From: JAALKW01 sp963974485
GTDB taxonomy: Bacteria > Pseudomonadota > Gammaproteobacteria > Legionellales > Legionellaceae
DNA: 64,000 nucleotides
Assembly: GCA_963974485.1 (NCBI GenBank)
Contig: CAXBBS010000002.1
Location: 124,001-188,000, forward strand
Reading direction: 5' to 3'
Each line of letters begins with the position of its first letter. Position 1 is the stretch's first letter. Positions 1 to 7,962 of this stretch are shown here, piece after piece. The notes under the pieces were generated by a model, which was not told the origin of the DNA, made no database searches, and was given only the letters and a program-made list of their open reading frames with translations. A program made the translations under genes and the position numbers.

Positions 1-26
1 ACCAATAGAGCATGTTTATTATTCAT
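1..26 (-). CDS. possible start of a divergent gene, cut by the window edge
   Basis: On the minus strand an ATG at 26 opens a frame reading M-N-N-K-H-A-L-L that runs off the window. Only eight codons are visible, so no product can be named. In many gammaproteobacteria a LysM protein or dprA lies divergent from def, which makes a gene here plausible. The ribosome binding site is weak. Confidence 0.22.
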
Positions 27-84
27 ATTTAATCCGTTATGTCATCCGTGTAATATCCAATAAAGGCTGGTACTAGCTAATTCA

Positions 85-114
85 TTGCTGTGAAGCAACG
101 ATTTATTGTATAAT
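85..114 (+). promoter_or_regulatory. sigma70-type promoter for def-fmt-rsmB
   Basis: TTGCTG (85-90) and a perfect TATAAT (109-114) are separated by 18 bp. The pair lies about 50 bp upstream of the def start codon and points into the operon. Assigned by motif match only. Confidence 0.6.
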
Positions 115-166
115 TAGCGTATTCTATTGTCATCTATTATTTACATATTTTGAGGCTTTGCTTTAT

Positions 167-667
167 ATGGCTATACATAAAATCATTTACCTCCCTGATG
201 CACGCTTACGGCAAAAAAATGCTCCAATAGAAGTATTTGATGAAAAACTTGAGATTTTAATCAACGACATGTTTGAAACCATGTATCACGCCAACGGCGT
301 GGGGCTCGCTGCACCTCAAATCGGTCTTAACATCATGCTCACGGTGATTGACGTGATCGGTGATAAAAGTCAACAGCTGGTGCTCGCTAATCCAGAGATT
401 ATCGCATCTGACGGATCGGTCAAATCACAAGAAGGTTGCCTATCCGTTCCTGGTGCTTTTGATACGGTGACGCGCTCCGAAACGGTGACTGTCCGAGCGC
501 AAGATCGCTTTGGAAAAACATTTGAAATGACAGGTCATGGCTTGCTTAGCCACTGTTTTCAGCATGAGATAGATCACCTCAACGGTAAGTTATTTGTTGA
601 TCACTTGTCGCCACTTAAGCGCGCCATGGCGAAGAAAAAGCTCGATAAATTTAAACGTCAGCATTAA
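167..667 (+). CDS. def: peptide deformylase
   Basis: Removes the formyl group from the N-terminal methionine of nascent proteins in the cytoplasm, using a bound metal ion. All three family motifs are visible: GVGLAAPQIG near the N-terminus, EGCLS with the metal-ligand cysteine, and QHEIDHLNG with the HExxH ligands and catalytic Glu. The product is 166 residues, the usual length. A TTG at 158 is in frame, but the TGAGG at 151-155 is well spaced only for the ATG at 167, so that start was chosen. It is the first gene of an operon with fmt (14 bp gap) and rsmB. Fmt adds the formyl group that Def later removes, so the pairing is functional. Confidence 0.96.
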   Translation: MAIHKIIYLPDARLRQKNAPIEVFDEKLEILINDMFETMYHANGVGLAAPQIGLNIMLTVIDVIGDKSQQLVLANPEIIASDGSVKSQEGCLSVPGAFDTVTRSETVTVRAQDRFGKTFEMTGHGLLSHCFQHEIDHLNGKLFVDHLSPLKRAMAKKKLDKFKRQH

Positions 668-681
668 ATATAAGCCTATCT

Positions 682-1635
682 ATGACCCCTTCAACATCAT
701 TAAATATTGTTTTTGCAGGAACGCCCGAGTTTACCTGCCCTGCTTTGGATGCACTTGCTGCATCCAAGCATCATCTATCAGCTATTTACACACAACCAGA
801 CCGTCCTGCGGGTCGTGGTCGTCGCATGAAAGCGTCTCCAGTAAAACAATGGGCTGAAGAACATCAAATTCCCGTATATCAGCCGCTAAATTTTAAACAT
901 CAAGAAGCCCAAGACGAGCTTCGAGCGCTTAAGCCGGATGTATTCGTCGTGATTGCTTACGGTTTAATTTTACCCCAAGCGGTACTTGATATTCCACGGC
1001 TTGGCTGCATCAACGTACATGCTTCTCTTTTGCCAAATTGGCGTGGCGCATCCCCTATTCAAGCGAGTTTACTGCACGGTGACGCCGAAACAGGAGTCAC
1101 CATCATGCAATTAGATGCAGGTATGGATACAGGGCCTATGCTCACGCATGCGACGTGCCAGATACCTGGCGATGCCACTGCAAGTAGTTTACATGATACG
1201 TTAGCTCAATTAGCACCCGCAGCGTTACTCGAAACGTTAAATGCTCTCGCCGAAAACCGCGCTCATCCAATTGCTCAAAATCATGAACTTGCAACTTATG
1301 CACCTAAAATTACAAAGCAGGATGCCATTATTAATTGGCTGAAACCCGCCATTGATATTGAGCGCCAAGTTCGTGCGTTTAATCCCTGGCCCATTGCTCG
1401 AACTGAAGCCGGTGAACAAACACTGCGTGTTCATCAAGCACGCGCGCTACCTCAATCAACCGATGCCGAACCTGGCAGTATACTGTCTCTTGATGCCTCA
1501 GGCATGCTCGTTGCAACCGGCGAAGGTGTATTATGTGTTAAAACCATTCAATTTGCTGGCGGAAAAGCCCTCTCAGTTTCTAATTGGCTAAATGCCAGAA
1601 AGAATACACTTTACCCAGGTCTCAAGCTTCAATGA
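682..1635 (+). CDS. fmt: methionyl-tRNA formyltransferase
   Basis: Formylates Met-tRNA(fMet) with 10-formyl-tetrahydrofolate before translation initiation. The 317-residue length is typical. The N-terminal Rossmann-like domain begins LNIVFAGTPEF. The catalytic signature HASLLPNWRGASPIQ follows at about residues 110-125, and the C-terminal OB-like tRNA-binding domain covers roughly residues 210-317. It lies 14 bp after def, and its stop codon overlaps the rsmB start (ATGA), indicating translational coupling. Confidence 0.96.
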   Translation: MTPSTSLNIVFAGTPEFTCPALDALAASKHHLSAIYTQPDRPAGRGRRMKASPVKQWAEEHQIPVYQPLNFKHQEAQDELRALKPDVFVVIAYGLILPQAVLDIPRLGCINVHASLLPNWRGASPIQASLLHGDAETGVTIMQLDAGMDTGPMLTHATCQIPGDATASSLHDTLAQLAPAALLETLNALAENRAHPIAQNHELATYAPKITKQDAIINWLKPAIDIERQVRAFNPWPIARTEAGEQTLRVHQARALPQSTDAEPGSILSLDASGMLVATGEGVLCVKTIQFAGGKALSVSNWLNARKNTLYPGLKLQ

Positions 1636-2963
1636 CAAATCTAACAACAAAAAAACAAAAACAAAATAAAAATCAGAATCAGAATCTAAACGAGCGTCAA
1701 TTAGCACTGGCCGCTTTGCAAGAAGTACTAGCTGACGGCCACTCGTTGTCGCACCTCCAAACCGAACTCACACCGTTTGCTAAAGTACTATGCTTTGGCG
1801 TATGTCGGCATTATTTTCGCCTCGATGCGTTAGCTAAACAATTACTTACAAAACCACCTAAAAATCTTAATATTTGGATCACGCTGCTCATGGGTTTATA
1901 TCAACTTCGTGAATTAGATCTTCCTGATTATGCTGTGGTTCACGAGACCGTAGCGCTACTCAATACAAAAAAAACAACCTGGGCCAAAAGCCTCATCAAC
2001 GCTGTGTTACGTCGTTATTGTCGAGAAAAAGAAGCGCTCGATAAACAAGCCGAAAATAATGCTGATTATCGCTACAACTATCCTGCCTGGTTACTCGGTC
2101 GCTTGAAAAAAGTTTGGCCTGATCATTGGGAAGCGATTATTCGTGAAGGTGATGCGCATCCTCCGATGAGCTTACGAGTCAATATCCAACGTACGAGTCT
2201 TAAAAATTATCAAGAACAACTTGCACATATAAATATTACTGCAGCACCGATTAAACATACCACGCATGGACTCATCCTCGATAAGCCCTGCGATGTTTAC
2301 GATCTTCCAGGATTTAAAACCGGTGATGTTTCAGTACAAGATGGTGCTGCTCAACTTGCAGCGCACTTACTTGATCTTAAACCGGGGTTGCGCGTTCTTG
2401 ATGCCTGCTGCGCCCCAGGGGGTAAAACCTGCCATATTCTTGAAAAAGAACCTGAACTTCTTGCTTGTACTGCCTTAGATATTGAGCCGAAACGCCTGAC
2501 ACGTACGCGTGAAAATTTAGCGCGCCTGGGTTTTGATTCGCGCGCTGAGATTATCGCTGGTGACGCCGAAAATACGGCCTCATGGTGGGATGGCATCTTG
2601 TTTGACCGTATCTTACTCGATGCTCCGTGTTCTGCTACAGGCGTTATTCGTCGCCATCCAGATATTAAATTTTTACGTACGCCCGAAGACATTCAAGCGA
2701 TTACAAAAACTCAAGCAGCGCTACTCGAAGCATTATGGCCCCTTCTGGCTCCAGGTGGTGTGTTTGTTTATGCCACGTGCAGCATTCTTCCTGAAGAGAA
2801 CGAGCGTCAAATTGCGCATTTTGTTACAAACCACGCAGATTGCAAGCCATCATCAATACAGCAACCCTGGGGACATGCCACAGGGTCTGGCTGGCAAATT
2901 TTTCCAGGGGAAGCCTCGATGGATGGATTTTTTTACAGCGTGCTACACAAATCCGCGAGCTAA
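1632..2963 (+). CDS. rsmB: 16S rRNA (cytosine-5)-methyltransferase RsmB (Sun/Fmu)
   Basis: Methylates C967 of 16S rRNA in the E. coli numbering, using S-adenosylmethionine. An N-terminal NusB-like RNA-binding domain covers roughly residues 20-150. The methyltransferase domain follows, with the SAM-binding DACCAPGGKT, the LDAPCSATG loop carrying one catalytic cysteine, and YATCSILPEENE carrying the second. The frame is open upstream to 1584, but the ATG at 1632 overlaps the fmt stop as ATGA, the standard coupling arrangement, giving 443 residues. The leader is Lys/Gln/Asn-rich (about residues 5-20), a small local low-complexity stretch. Confidence 0.95.
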   Translation: MTNLTTKKQKQNKNQNQNLNERQLALAALQEVLADGHSLSHLQTELTPFAKVLCFGVCRHYFRLDALAKQLLTKPPKNLNIWITLLMGLYQLRELDLPDYAVVHETVALLNTKKTTWAKSLINAVLRRYCREKEALDKQAENNADYRYNYPAWLLGRLKKVWPDHWEAIIREGDAHPPMSLRVNIQRTSLKNYQEQLAHINITAAPIKHTTHGLILDKPCDVYDLPGFKTGDVSVQDGAAQLAAHLLDLKPGLRVLDACCAPGGKTCHILEKEPELLACTALDIEPKRLTRTRENLARLGFDSRAEIIAGDAENTASWWDGILFDRILLDAPCSATGVIRRHPDIKFLRTPEDIQAITKTQAALLEALWPLLAPGGVFVYATCSILPEENERQIAHFVTNHADCKPSSIQQPWGHATGSGWQIFPGEASMDGFFYSVLHKSAS

Positions 2964-2972
2964 CGCACACGA

Positions 2973-3428
2973 TTAATCCAGCGCTGTTGGTATGTCTGGT
3001 TTAGAGCAAGCACATTTTGAATTAGCTTCGGGAGGCAATGGAACACCCGAAAAACTTTTGGGATAACAAGCGCTTACATTCACCGCAGTGGTCTTTCCTT
3101 CAATTGCATCAGGTAAATGCCAGTACCGCTTCGCATAATAAATTTTATTTTCTTCTGACTTCCAAAATGCTGGTTTAAACGTAGCTTTAAGTATCAGATG
3201 TTGCTTTGCTTTTGCCTCAAATCGAGCTCTCGACCAAGACTCGCCTTTAGGAATCACGACCTTCGCTAGAATATTATTGTTTTCCACATCCATCACATCA
3301 ACCATGACCGTATAATTTGTCCAGCAACTGTCTTTGGCAATTGTAATAAAGCACGGAAATGCCATCGCTCCCGGAGCAAATAATAAAGCACTTAAAGCCA
3401 AACCCCATACCCAACGTTGTTTTAACAT
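2973..3428 (-). CDS. small exported protein of unknown function
   Basis: A 151-residue protein with a clear Sec signal peptide: basic MLKQR, a hydrophobic core, and cleavage after AMA near residue 23. The mature part has six cysteines, in FPCFITIAKDSCW near its start and CYPK plus CACSK near its end. That pattern suggests disulfide bonds in the periplasm or outside the cell. I do not recognise a family. It is convergent with rsmB (9 bp gap) and stands alone. Confidence 0.7.
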   Translation of the reverse strand: MLKQRWVWGLALSALLFAPGAMAFPCFITIAKDSCWTNYTVMVDVMDVENNNILAKVVIPKGESWSRARFEAKAKQHLILKATFKPAFWKSEENKIYYAKRYWHLPDAIEGKTTAVNVSACYPKSFSGVPLPPEANSKCACSKPDIPTALD

Positions 3429-3525
3429 ATCAATATACCCCTACATCTACATCAACTAGTTATAGTATAGCTGATTTTTAGTTGATTATTTTTACATAAT
3501 ATTATACCCTTGCCATCGATGTACC

Positions 3526-3615
3526 GGAGAGGTGGCCGAGCGGCTGAAGGCGCACGCCTGGAAAGTGTGTATACGTTAATCCGTATCGAGGGTTCGAATC
3601 CCTCTCTCTCCGCCA
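3526..3615 (+). tRNA. tRNA-Ser (anticodon GGA)
   Basis: Ninety bases with a 7-bp acceptor stem (GGAGAGG with TCTCTCC, one G-U pair), a class II long variable arm, a GGTTCGAATCC T-arm, discriminator G and an encoded CCA at 3613-3615. The anticodon loop contains GGA flanked by CT and AAA. The sequence closely follows the E. coli tRNA-Ser(GGA) pattern as I remember it. It decodes TCC and TCT. Confidence 0.97.
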
Positions 3616-3641
3616 AATCATTTGCCTGAGGGAGCCAGCTT

Positions 3642-4175
3642 ATGAGCTATTCAGAAATCACCTTAACAGCGCATGATTCAGTTGAACTGCATGATCATGA
3701 TTTTAGCTATGACGTAGAGCTTAAAATCGAAATGGCATTTGAAGCGTTCTTAGATAATCTTAGTATCGATGAGCTTTTCGATGATGTTTGTGGTTCTCTT
3801 GACTGGGATACGTTCCAAATTGAATTAGCACGCGCTTTAGACGAAGATGTGTTGCAACAGCAGTTAAAACATTTATCTTTAAATTCAAATGAGCCCATTA
3901 CTTTTTTTATACAAAAAAACGAGGCTAACCATGTGATAACTTTTGGCTTACAACAAACTGACGACTTTGTCGTTAATCTACAAGCATTAATGCCCCAATC
4001 ATATATCCACTCAACTTCAGGCGTTGATGATAGCATTAAGCCGGTGGAGGCAACGTTCAGCCGAAGCTATGACATGGCTGGCGGATTTTTTAGTAAGAAT
4101 AACATGCTGACCTGTGCCGCAGGCGTAGCCGCTGTTGTCGCTGTAGCCACAACCCTCTATGCGGCCTCTAAATAA
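3642..4175 (+). CDS. acidic protein with a C-terminal membrane segment, function unknown
   Basis: A 177-residue protein not recognised as a known family. The first 60 residues are rich in Asp and Glu. The only hydrophobic stretch is at the C-terminus (about residues 155-174, Ala/Val-rich) and is followed by a lysine, so it may be tail-anchored in the inner membrane. A GAGGGAG ribosome binding site precedes the ATG. It starts 26 bp after tRNA-Ser and ends just before the hipBA operators. No mechanistic link to hipBA can be claimed. Confidence 0.6.
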   Translation: MSYSEITLTAHDSVELHDHDFSYDVELKIEMAFEAFLDNLSIDELFDDVCGSLDWDTFQIELARALDEDVLQQQLKHLSLNSNEPITFFIQKNEANHVITFGLQQTDDFVVNLQALMPQSYIHSTSGVDDSIKPVEATFSRSYDMAGGFFSKNNMLTCAAGVAAVVAVATTLYAASK

Positions 4176-4198
4176 TTAACAACCAAAAGAAAGAATTA

Positions 4199-4212
4199 TT
4201 CCCGAACGGGAA
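4199..4212. promoter_or_regulatory. operator palindrome O1 upstream of hipBA
   Basis: The 14-mer TTCCCGAACGGGAA is a near-perfect palindrome. Its outer half-sites recur at 4248 and 4296, all between the preceding gene and hipB. It is probably bound by HipB. Confidence 0.6.
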
Positions 4213-4247
4213 CATACCAACAGAAATCAATACATTATACTAATTTA

Positions 4248-4261
4248 TTCCCGATCGGGAT
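4248..4261. promoter_or_regulatory. operator palindrome O2 upstream of hipBA
   Basis: TTCCCGATCGGGAT has the same CCCGnnCGGG core as O1. It starts 49 bp after O1. Confidence 0.6.
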
Positions 4262-4295
4262 TTTTTATTGCTTTAATCAAAAAACATACCTAAAA

Positions 4296-4309
4296 TTACC
4301 GTACGGGAA
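4296..4309. promoter_or_regulatory. operator palindrome O3 upstream of hipBA
   Basis: TTACCGTACGGGAA differs from O1 at one half-site base and in the centre. It starts 48 bp after O2 and ends 15 bp before the hipB start codon, so occupancy would cover the transcription or translation start. Confidence 0.55.
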
Positions 4310-4324
4310 TAAAAGAGCAGGTTT

Positions 4325-4561
4325 ATGATTACGTTAATCCAATCCACACAAGACATAGGCCACACGATTCGGAGCACACGAAAACAGCTCGGTGTAACGC
4401 AAAGTGATCTAGCACTCGCTGCCGGTACAGGCTTGCGCTTTATTATTGAATTAGAGCAAGGCAAAACTACCTGCCAGATAGGCAAAATATTAGATATTTT
4501 GCAAGTTTTGAATATCCAATGCACCCTCGCAAGCCCGGAGGTTAATTCCCGTGGATCGTAA
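4325..4561 (+). CDS. hipB: HipB-type XRE antitoxin and autorepressor
   Basis: A 78-residue helix-turn-helix protein of the XRE/Cro family. The HTH runs through IRSTRKQLGVTQSDLALAAG and continues with the second-helix pattern GLRFIIELEQGK. In this family the protein binds operators upstream of its own operon and inhibits the HipA kinase. Three CCCGnnCGGG palindromes lie immediately upstream and are its expected sites. Its last 11 bp overlap the hipA start, so antitoxin and toxin are translationally coupled. Confidence 0.88.
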   Translation: MITLIQSTQDIGHTIRSTRKQLGVTQSDLALAAGTGLRFIIELEQGKTTCQIGKILDILQVLNIQCTLASPEVNSRGS

Positions 4562-5762
4562 ACTTGATGTGTACTTACACCAAACCCTGATTGGATGCTT
4601 ATCGATTGATTCACAGGGTGATATGGCCTTTACTTATACCCCCGCCTACGCCAGCAATAAACAAAATCTCGTGTTATCCCAATCACTCCCGTTACAAGCG
4701 GACGCTTTCGACGCAAAACAATGCCGTCCTTATTTTAGCGGTATCTTACCCGAGGCGCATTTGCGTGCATCCATTGCCCGGCAACTTGGCATCAGTGAAA
4801 AAAACGATTTTGCATTATTATCAGCCATAGGCGGCGAATGTGCTGGCGCTGTGAGTTTATTACCATCCTCTGTAACACCAAGCAATTTACATCCAGAATA
4901 CCGCGCGCTCGATGAGCGGGCCCTGGCCAATATTTTAGATACCATGCATCAAAAACCCATGCTCGTAGGTGAAGACGGTATTCGTTTATCACTTGCAGGC
5001 GCGCAAGATAAGCTCGCCGTAGCCCTCGTCAACCATCAGATTTCCATACCCATCAACGGCGCACCCAGCACGCACATACTTAAACCGATGAATAAAGATT
5101 TTCTTTCTCTGATAGAAAACGAATGTTTTTGTTTGAATTTAGCACGAAAAATAGGCTTGAATACAGCCGAAGCGGCACTACATTACGCGAACAAGCAACC
5201 TTACTTACTCATTAAGCGCTATGATCGCATCAACAATCATCATGAGATCCAGCGCTTACATCAAGAAGATTTTTGCCAAGCGCTGGGTATTATCCCCGAA
5301 ATGAAATACCAGCGTGAAGGTGGGCCTGATTTAGCCTCATGTTTTCGGCTTATTCGAAACGTATCAACACTACCTGTCTTAGATATTAAAGCTTTATTAC
5401 AGGGGGTATTATTTAATTTAATCATCGGCAATAACGATGCACATGGCAAAAACTTTTCAATCTTATATGACCAGCACAACACGCGTTTAGCACCTTTTTA
5501 TGACATGATCTCAACTGTTTACTATCCAGAACTTGCTACAAAAATGGCCATGAAAATAGGCAGTAAATATAATTTTGATGTCTTGTATCCACGACATATC
5601 ATGCAAATGGCCGAAGCAGCGCGTTTATCTAAAGCCCTTGTTCGAAAAGAAACGATGAGCATGATAGAAAAAATTCAGTCAAATCTAACCGATAGCCCTT
5701 TTACAACAACCATTCAAAAACGAGCTGACACGTTGTTACAACGCTTAAATCTATCTGTATAA
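4551..5762 (+). CDS. hipA: HipA-family serine/threonine kinase toxin
   Basis: In E. coli, HipA phosphorylates glutamyl-tRNA synthetase and induces persistence. The target here is unknown. The 403-residue protein has the N-terminal HipA domain (1-100) and a kinase domain. A P-loop-like RLSLAGAQDK spans residues 145-154, and Ser147 is the likely autophosphorylation site. The catalytic loop GNNDAHGKNFS spans residues 293-303 with Asp296, and the metal-binding Asp318 lies in LAPFYDM. All key residues appear intact. Translation starts at a GTG at 4551, 9 nt after GGAGG (4537-4541) inside hipB. Confidence 0.92.
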   Translation: MDRKLDVYLHQTLIGCLSIDSQGDMAFTYTPAYASNKQNLVLSQSLPLQADAFDAKQCRPYFSGILPEAHLRASIARQLGISEKNDFALLSAIGGECAGAVSLLPSSVTPSNLHPEYRALDERALANILDTMHQKPMLVGEDGIRLSLAGAQDKLAVALVNHQISIPINGAPSTHILKPMNKDFLSLIENECFCLNLARKIGLNTAEAALHYANKQPYLLIKRYDRINNHHEIQRLHQEDFCQALGIIPEMKYQREGGPDLASCFRLIRNVSTLPVLDIKALLQGVLFNLIIGNNDAHGKNFSILYDQHNTRLAPFYDMISTVYYPELATKMAMKIGSKYNFDVLYPRHIMQMAEAARLSKALVRKETMSMIEKIQSNLTDSPFTTTIQKRADTLLQRLNLSV

Positions 5763-5840
5763 AATCTTGACTTAAATCATATCCAACTGTATATTATCAA
5801 GTCTTATTATTGCGTGCTATTTATTAAGGCAGAATGTACG

Positions 5841-6734
5841 ATGGCTATCAAGTTTATCATGCTCATTATTATATGCTTATCAGGTGCATGTGTGCTTGCC
5901 ATGCTCTATAAATTTCATCAAGAACCTGCCAGTGCTCCTATCCCACGCCCTGAAAAATTTAAACTCGCCATCACTGGCCTGCTTGCGTTTATTTCCGACA
6001 CGCTAGGCATAGGCAGCTTTGTTGTCCTGATTGCTATGGCAAAAATATTCGGTACATTTGAAGACAAAGAGCTTCCGGCTATCAATAACGGTGCTCAGCT
6101 GATACCAGCAACACTTGCCTCTATTTTTTTTATGAAACTCATTCAAGTTGATTTAACCACATTACTTACGTTAGTCATTGGTGCATGTCTCGGAGGGATA
6201 CTAGGTGGGTATGTGATCACGCGTTTAAATCAGCAAAACATTCGGCTCAGCATGATTGTTTGCTTTACGGCCATCATCGCTCTCTTAACCTGCGATCAAC
6301 TCGGGCTCCTACCTCGCGCAGGCGATGTCACGGCTCTACATTCATGGCAGCTTGTTCTTGGCTTTATCGCCATGGTCTTATGCGGTTCTCTAACATCCAT
6401 CGGTATTGGAATGTTTGCGATGGTTCAAGGCGTTTTATTCTTAATGAACATCTCCCCTGTCGTCGCCTTTCCTATCATGGCCACCGCAGGTGCTATGCAA
6501 CAACCCATGATTACATATATCTTTCTAAAACAAGATAAAATTCCGCTTAAAAAAGCTTTTTTTATTAGCTTCTTTGGCTGCGTCGGGGTATTACTGGGTT
6601 TACCTATTGTGAGTCATCTCAACGCAAAATCACTGCACTTATTACTCTTAAGCGTGATGGTCTACAACGTTTACACGATTGCTCGCGCTTACCTTCAAGC
6701 TAAGGCAAAAACCAAAGCATTACCTGCTTATTAA
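5841..6734 (+). CDS. TauE/SafE (TSUP) family membrane transporter
   Basis: An integral membrane protein of 297 residues with about eight hydrophobic segments. A conserved-looking ISDTLGIGSF segment lies in the first half and SLTSIGIGMF in the second, the internal-repeat pattern of the sulfite exporter TauE/SafE family. Family members move sulfite, sulfonates or other organic anions across the inner membrane. The substrate cannot be read here. The frame extends to a GTG at 5814, but the ATG at 5841 has the better AAGGCAGA spacing. A terminator follows directly. Confidence 0.8.
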   Translation: MAIKFIMLIIICLSGACVLAMLYKFHQEPASAPIPRPEKFKLAITGLLAFISDTLGIGSFVVLIAMAKIFGTFEDKELPAINNGAQLIPATLASIFFMKLIQVDLTTLLTLVIGACLGGILGGYVITRLNQQNIRLSMIVCFTAIIALLTCDQLGLLPRAGDVTALHSWQLVLGFIAMVLCGSLTSIGIGMFAMVQGVLFLMNISPVVAFPIMATAGAMQQPMITYIFLKQDKIPLKKAFFISFFGCVGVLLGLPIVSHLNAKSLHLLLLSVMVYNVYTIARAYLQAKAKTKALPAY

Positions 6735-6756
6735 TTAATAATTCACACGCAATAAC

Positions 6757-6778
6757 AAAGCCCCGAAGGGCTTTTTTT
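6757..6778. terminator. rho-independent terminator, bidirectional
   Basis: AAAGCCC (6757-6763), loop CGAA, GGGCTTT (6768-6774), then a T-run. The A-run on the other side lets it also serve the minus-strand gene ending at 6794. It is nearly identical to the terminator at 7407-7428. Confidence 0.85.
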
Positions 6779-6793
6779 GTGTTCTTATCTGAC

Positions 6794-7276
6794 TTAATAA
6801 TATAGGTTATCTTTCATATCATCCGTGCCTAATATAACGTCGTCACCCAAAGAATGTGAAGAAAAGACAGAATTACTTCTAAAAGCCGAAGGTGTTTCAG
6901 ATTCTGGCGCTGGTTGTGTGAAATAAGCTGGCATATAATAACTAATCCATTCCAAAACACTTCCATAGAATTCACAAAGCTTATTCCATATAATATCTAG
7001 GTATGTCTGTGGCTCTTCTGGGGTTTCTTCCTGAGGCGTTGCACGTGAATTATCTGGATTATCTGACGCATCAACGTGTATTTGAGAGAGATTCCTGGAA
7101 GAGAGTGTTTCAACACGTGTAACTTTCTTTTCACCTTCTTCTGAAAAACTATCAACCGAACTGCACTCATCCTTATCTACTCTAGGCAGCGAACTACCAA
7201 CACCTTGTAAGTAAAAAGACTCATCCATCATTGGAGGCAGGGTATCTCCCACATATCTATTATTTTGACGCTCCAT
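6794..7276 (-). CDS. orphan protein, tandem paralogue A
   Basis: A 160-residue protein with no recognised domain. The N-terminal half is polar and Ser/Glu/Asp-rich. The conserved core is at about residues 87-117: PQTYLDIIWNKLCEFYG, then VLEWISYYMPAYF, an amphipathic or membrane-active-looking segment. The same core occurs in the next gene (TYLAMILDALSEFY, VLEWIDYLTPSYF), so the two are paralogues. The ribosome binding site TTCGGAGAGTTGTT is shared with the copy, and a TATAAT lies upstream on the minus strand near 7333. It may be an accessory or effector protein. Confidence 0.65.
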   Translation of the reverse strand: MERQNNRYVGDTLPPMMDESFYLQGVGSSLPRVDKDECSSVDSFSEEGEKKVTRVETLSSRNLSQIHVDASDNPDNSRATPQEETPEEPQTYLDIIWNKLCEFYGSVLEWISYYMPAYFTQPAPESETPSAFRSNSVFSSHSLGDDVILGTDDMKDNLYY

Positions 7277-7406
7277 AACAACTCTCCGAAAGAATATCTC
7301 GCCGAAAATTACGGCACTCAGATCTGGTATTATACACTCCGGGAGTGAGTGAAATCAAACCAAAGAAGAAACAAAAGCATGACCGGCTTGTTAATTAATG
7401 CACAAT

Positions 7407-7428
7407 AAAAAGCCCCGAAGGGCTTTTT
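7407..7428. terminator. rho-independent terminator, second copy
   Basis: AAAAAGCCC (7407-7415), loop CGAA, GGGCTTTTT (7420-7428). It follows the minus-strand gene that ends at 7451. Flanking bases (TTAATTAAT before, TGTGTTCTTATG after) match those around the 6757 terminator, so it was duplicated together with the gene. Confidence 0.85.
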
Positions 7429-7450
7429 GTGTTCTTATGTTACTTCAAAT

Positions 7451-7846
7451 TTATACGCTTGCCGTTACACCATGTTCATCTGCTGATGAAGGTGTTGTTC
7501 CTAAAGATTCAACCGGAAGGAAAGAATGATTTCTGAGGGTCGATGGCTGCTCAAGTTCTTTCGGTGCTGATTTAAAATAAGAAGGCGTAAGATAATCAAT
7601 CCATTCTAAAACTTTTTGATAAAATTCAGAAAGCGCGTCTAAAATCATCGCCAGGTAGGTTTTTGGCTCTACTTGAGCTGGATCAAGATTATCAATCATT
7701 GCATTTAATTCGGCCAATTCTGGGGTGCTTGGTATTGGTTCAACAAATCTCATTCCGTGCTTTGGCGATACGTTAAAATTTAGAGAGGGGGGAAATTGGC
7801 CTCGTGTTGGAGACAAATTTTTTCTAGCTCTATTATCTATTGGCAT
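7451..7846 (-). CDS. orphan protein, tandem paralogue B
   Basis: A 131-residue paralogue of the preceding gene. It shares the core (about residues 76-106: KTYLAMILDALSEFY, VLEWIDYLTPSYF) and a following Ser/Pro-rich tail (LRNHSF against FRSNSV, ESLG against HSLG). The N-terminus diverges. The start at 7846 was chosen because the sequence before it, TTTCGGAGAGTTGT, matches that of paralogue A. The frame is open to 7876. The unit of gene, leader and terminator looks like one ancient tandem duplication. Confidence 0.65.
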   Translation of the reverse strand: MPIDNRARKNLSPTRGQFPPSLNFNVSPKHGMRFVEPIPSTPELAELNAMIDNLDPAQVEPKTYLAMILDALSEFYQKVLEWIDYLTPSYFKSAPKELEQPSTLRNHSFLPVESLGTTPSSADEHGVTASV

Positions 7847-7962
7847 ACAACTCTCCGAAATGCATTTGCGCCGCAAAATACAGCACTAAGGGCGGATATA
7901 GTACACTATTTAAGTTTTAAAAAAAAGCACTTTTTGTGTTGGTTTTGGTTTAAAGCGTTATT

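Noticed and set aside
2533..2976. 147-codon plus-strand frame inside rsmB
   Set aside because: Out of frame with the intact rsmB methyltransferase domain and without ribosome binding site or recognisable motif.
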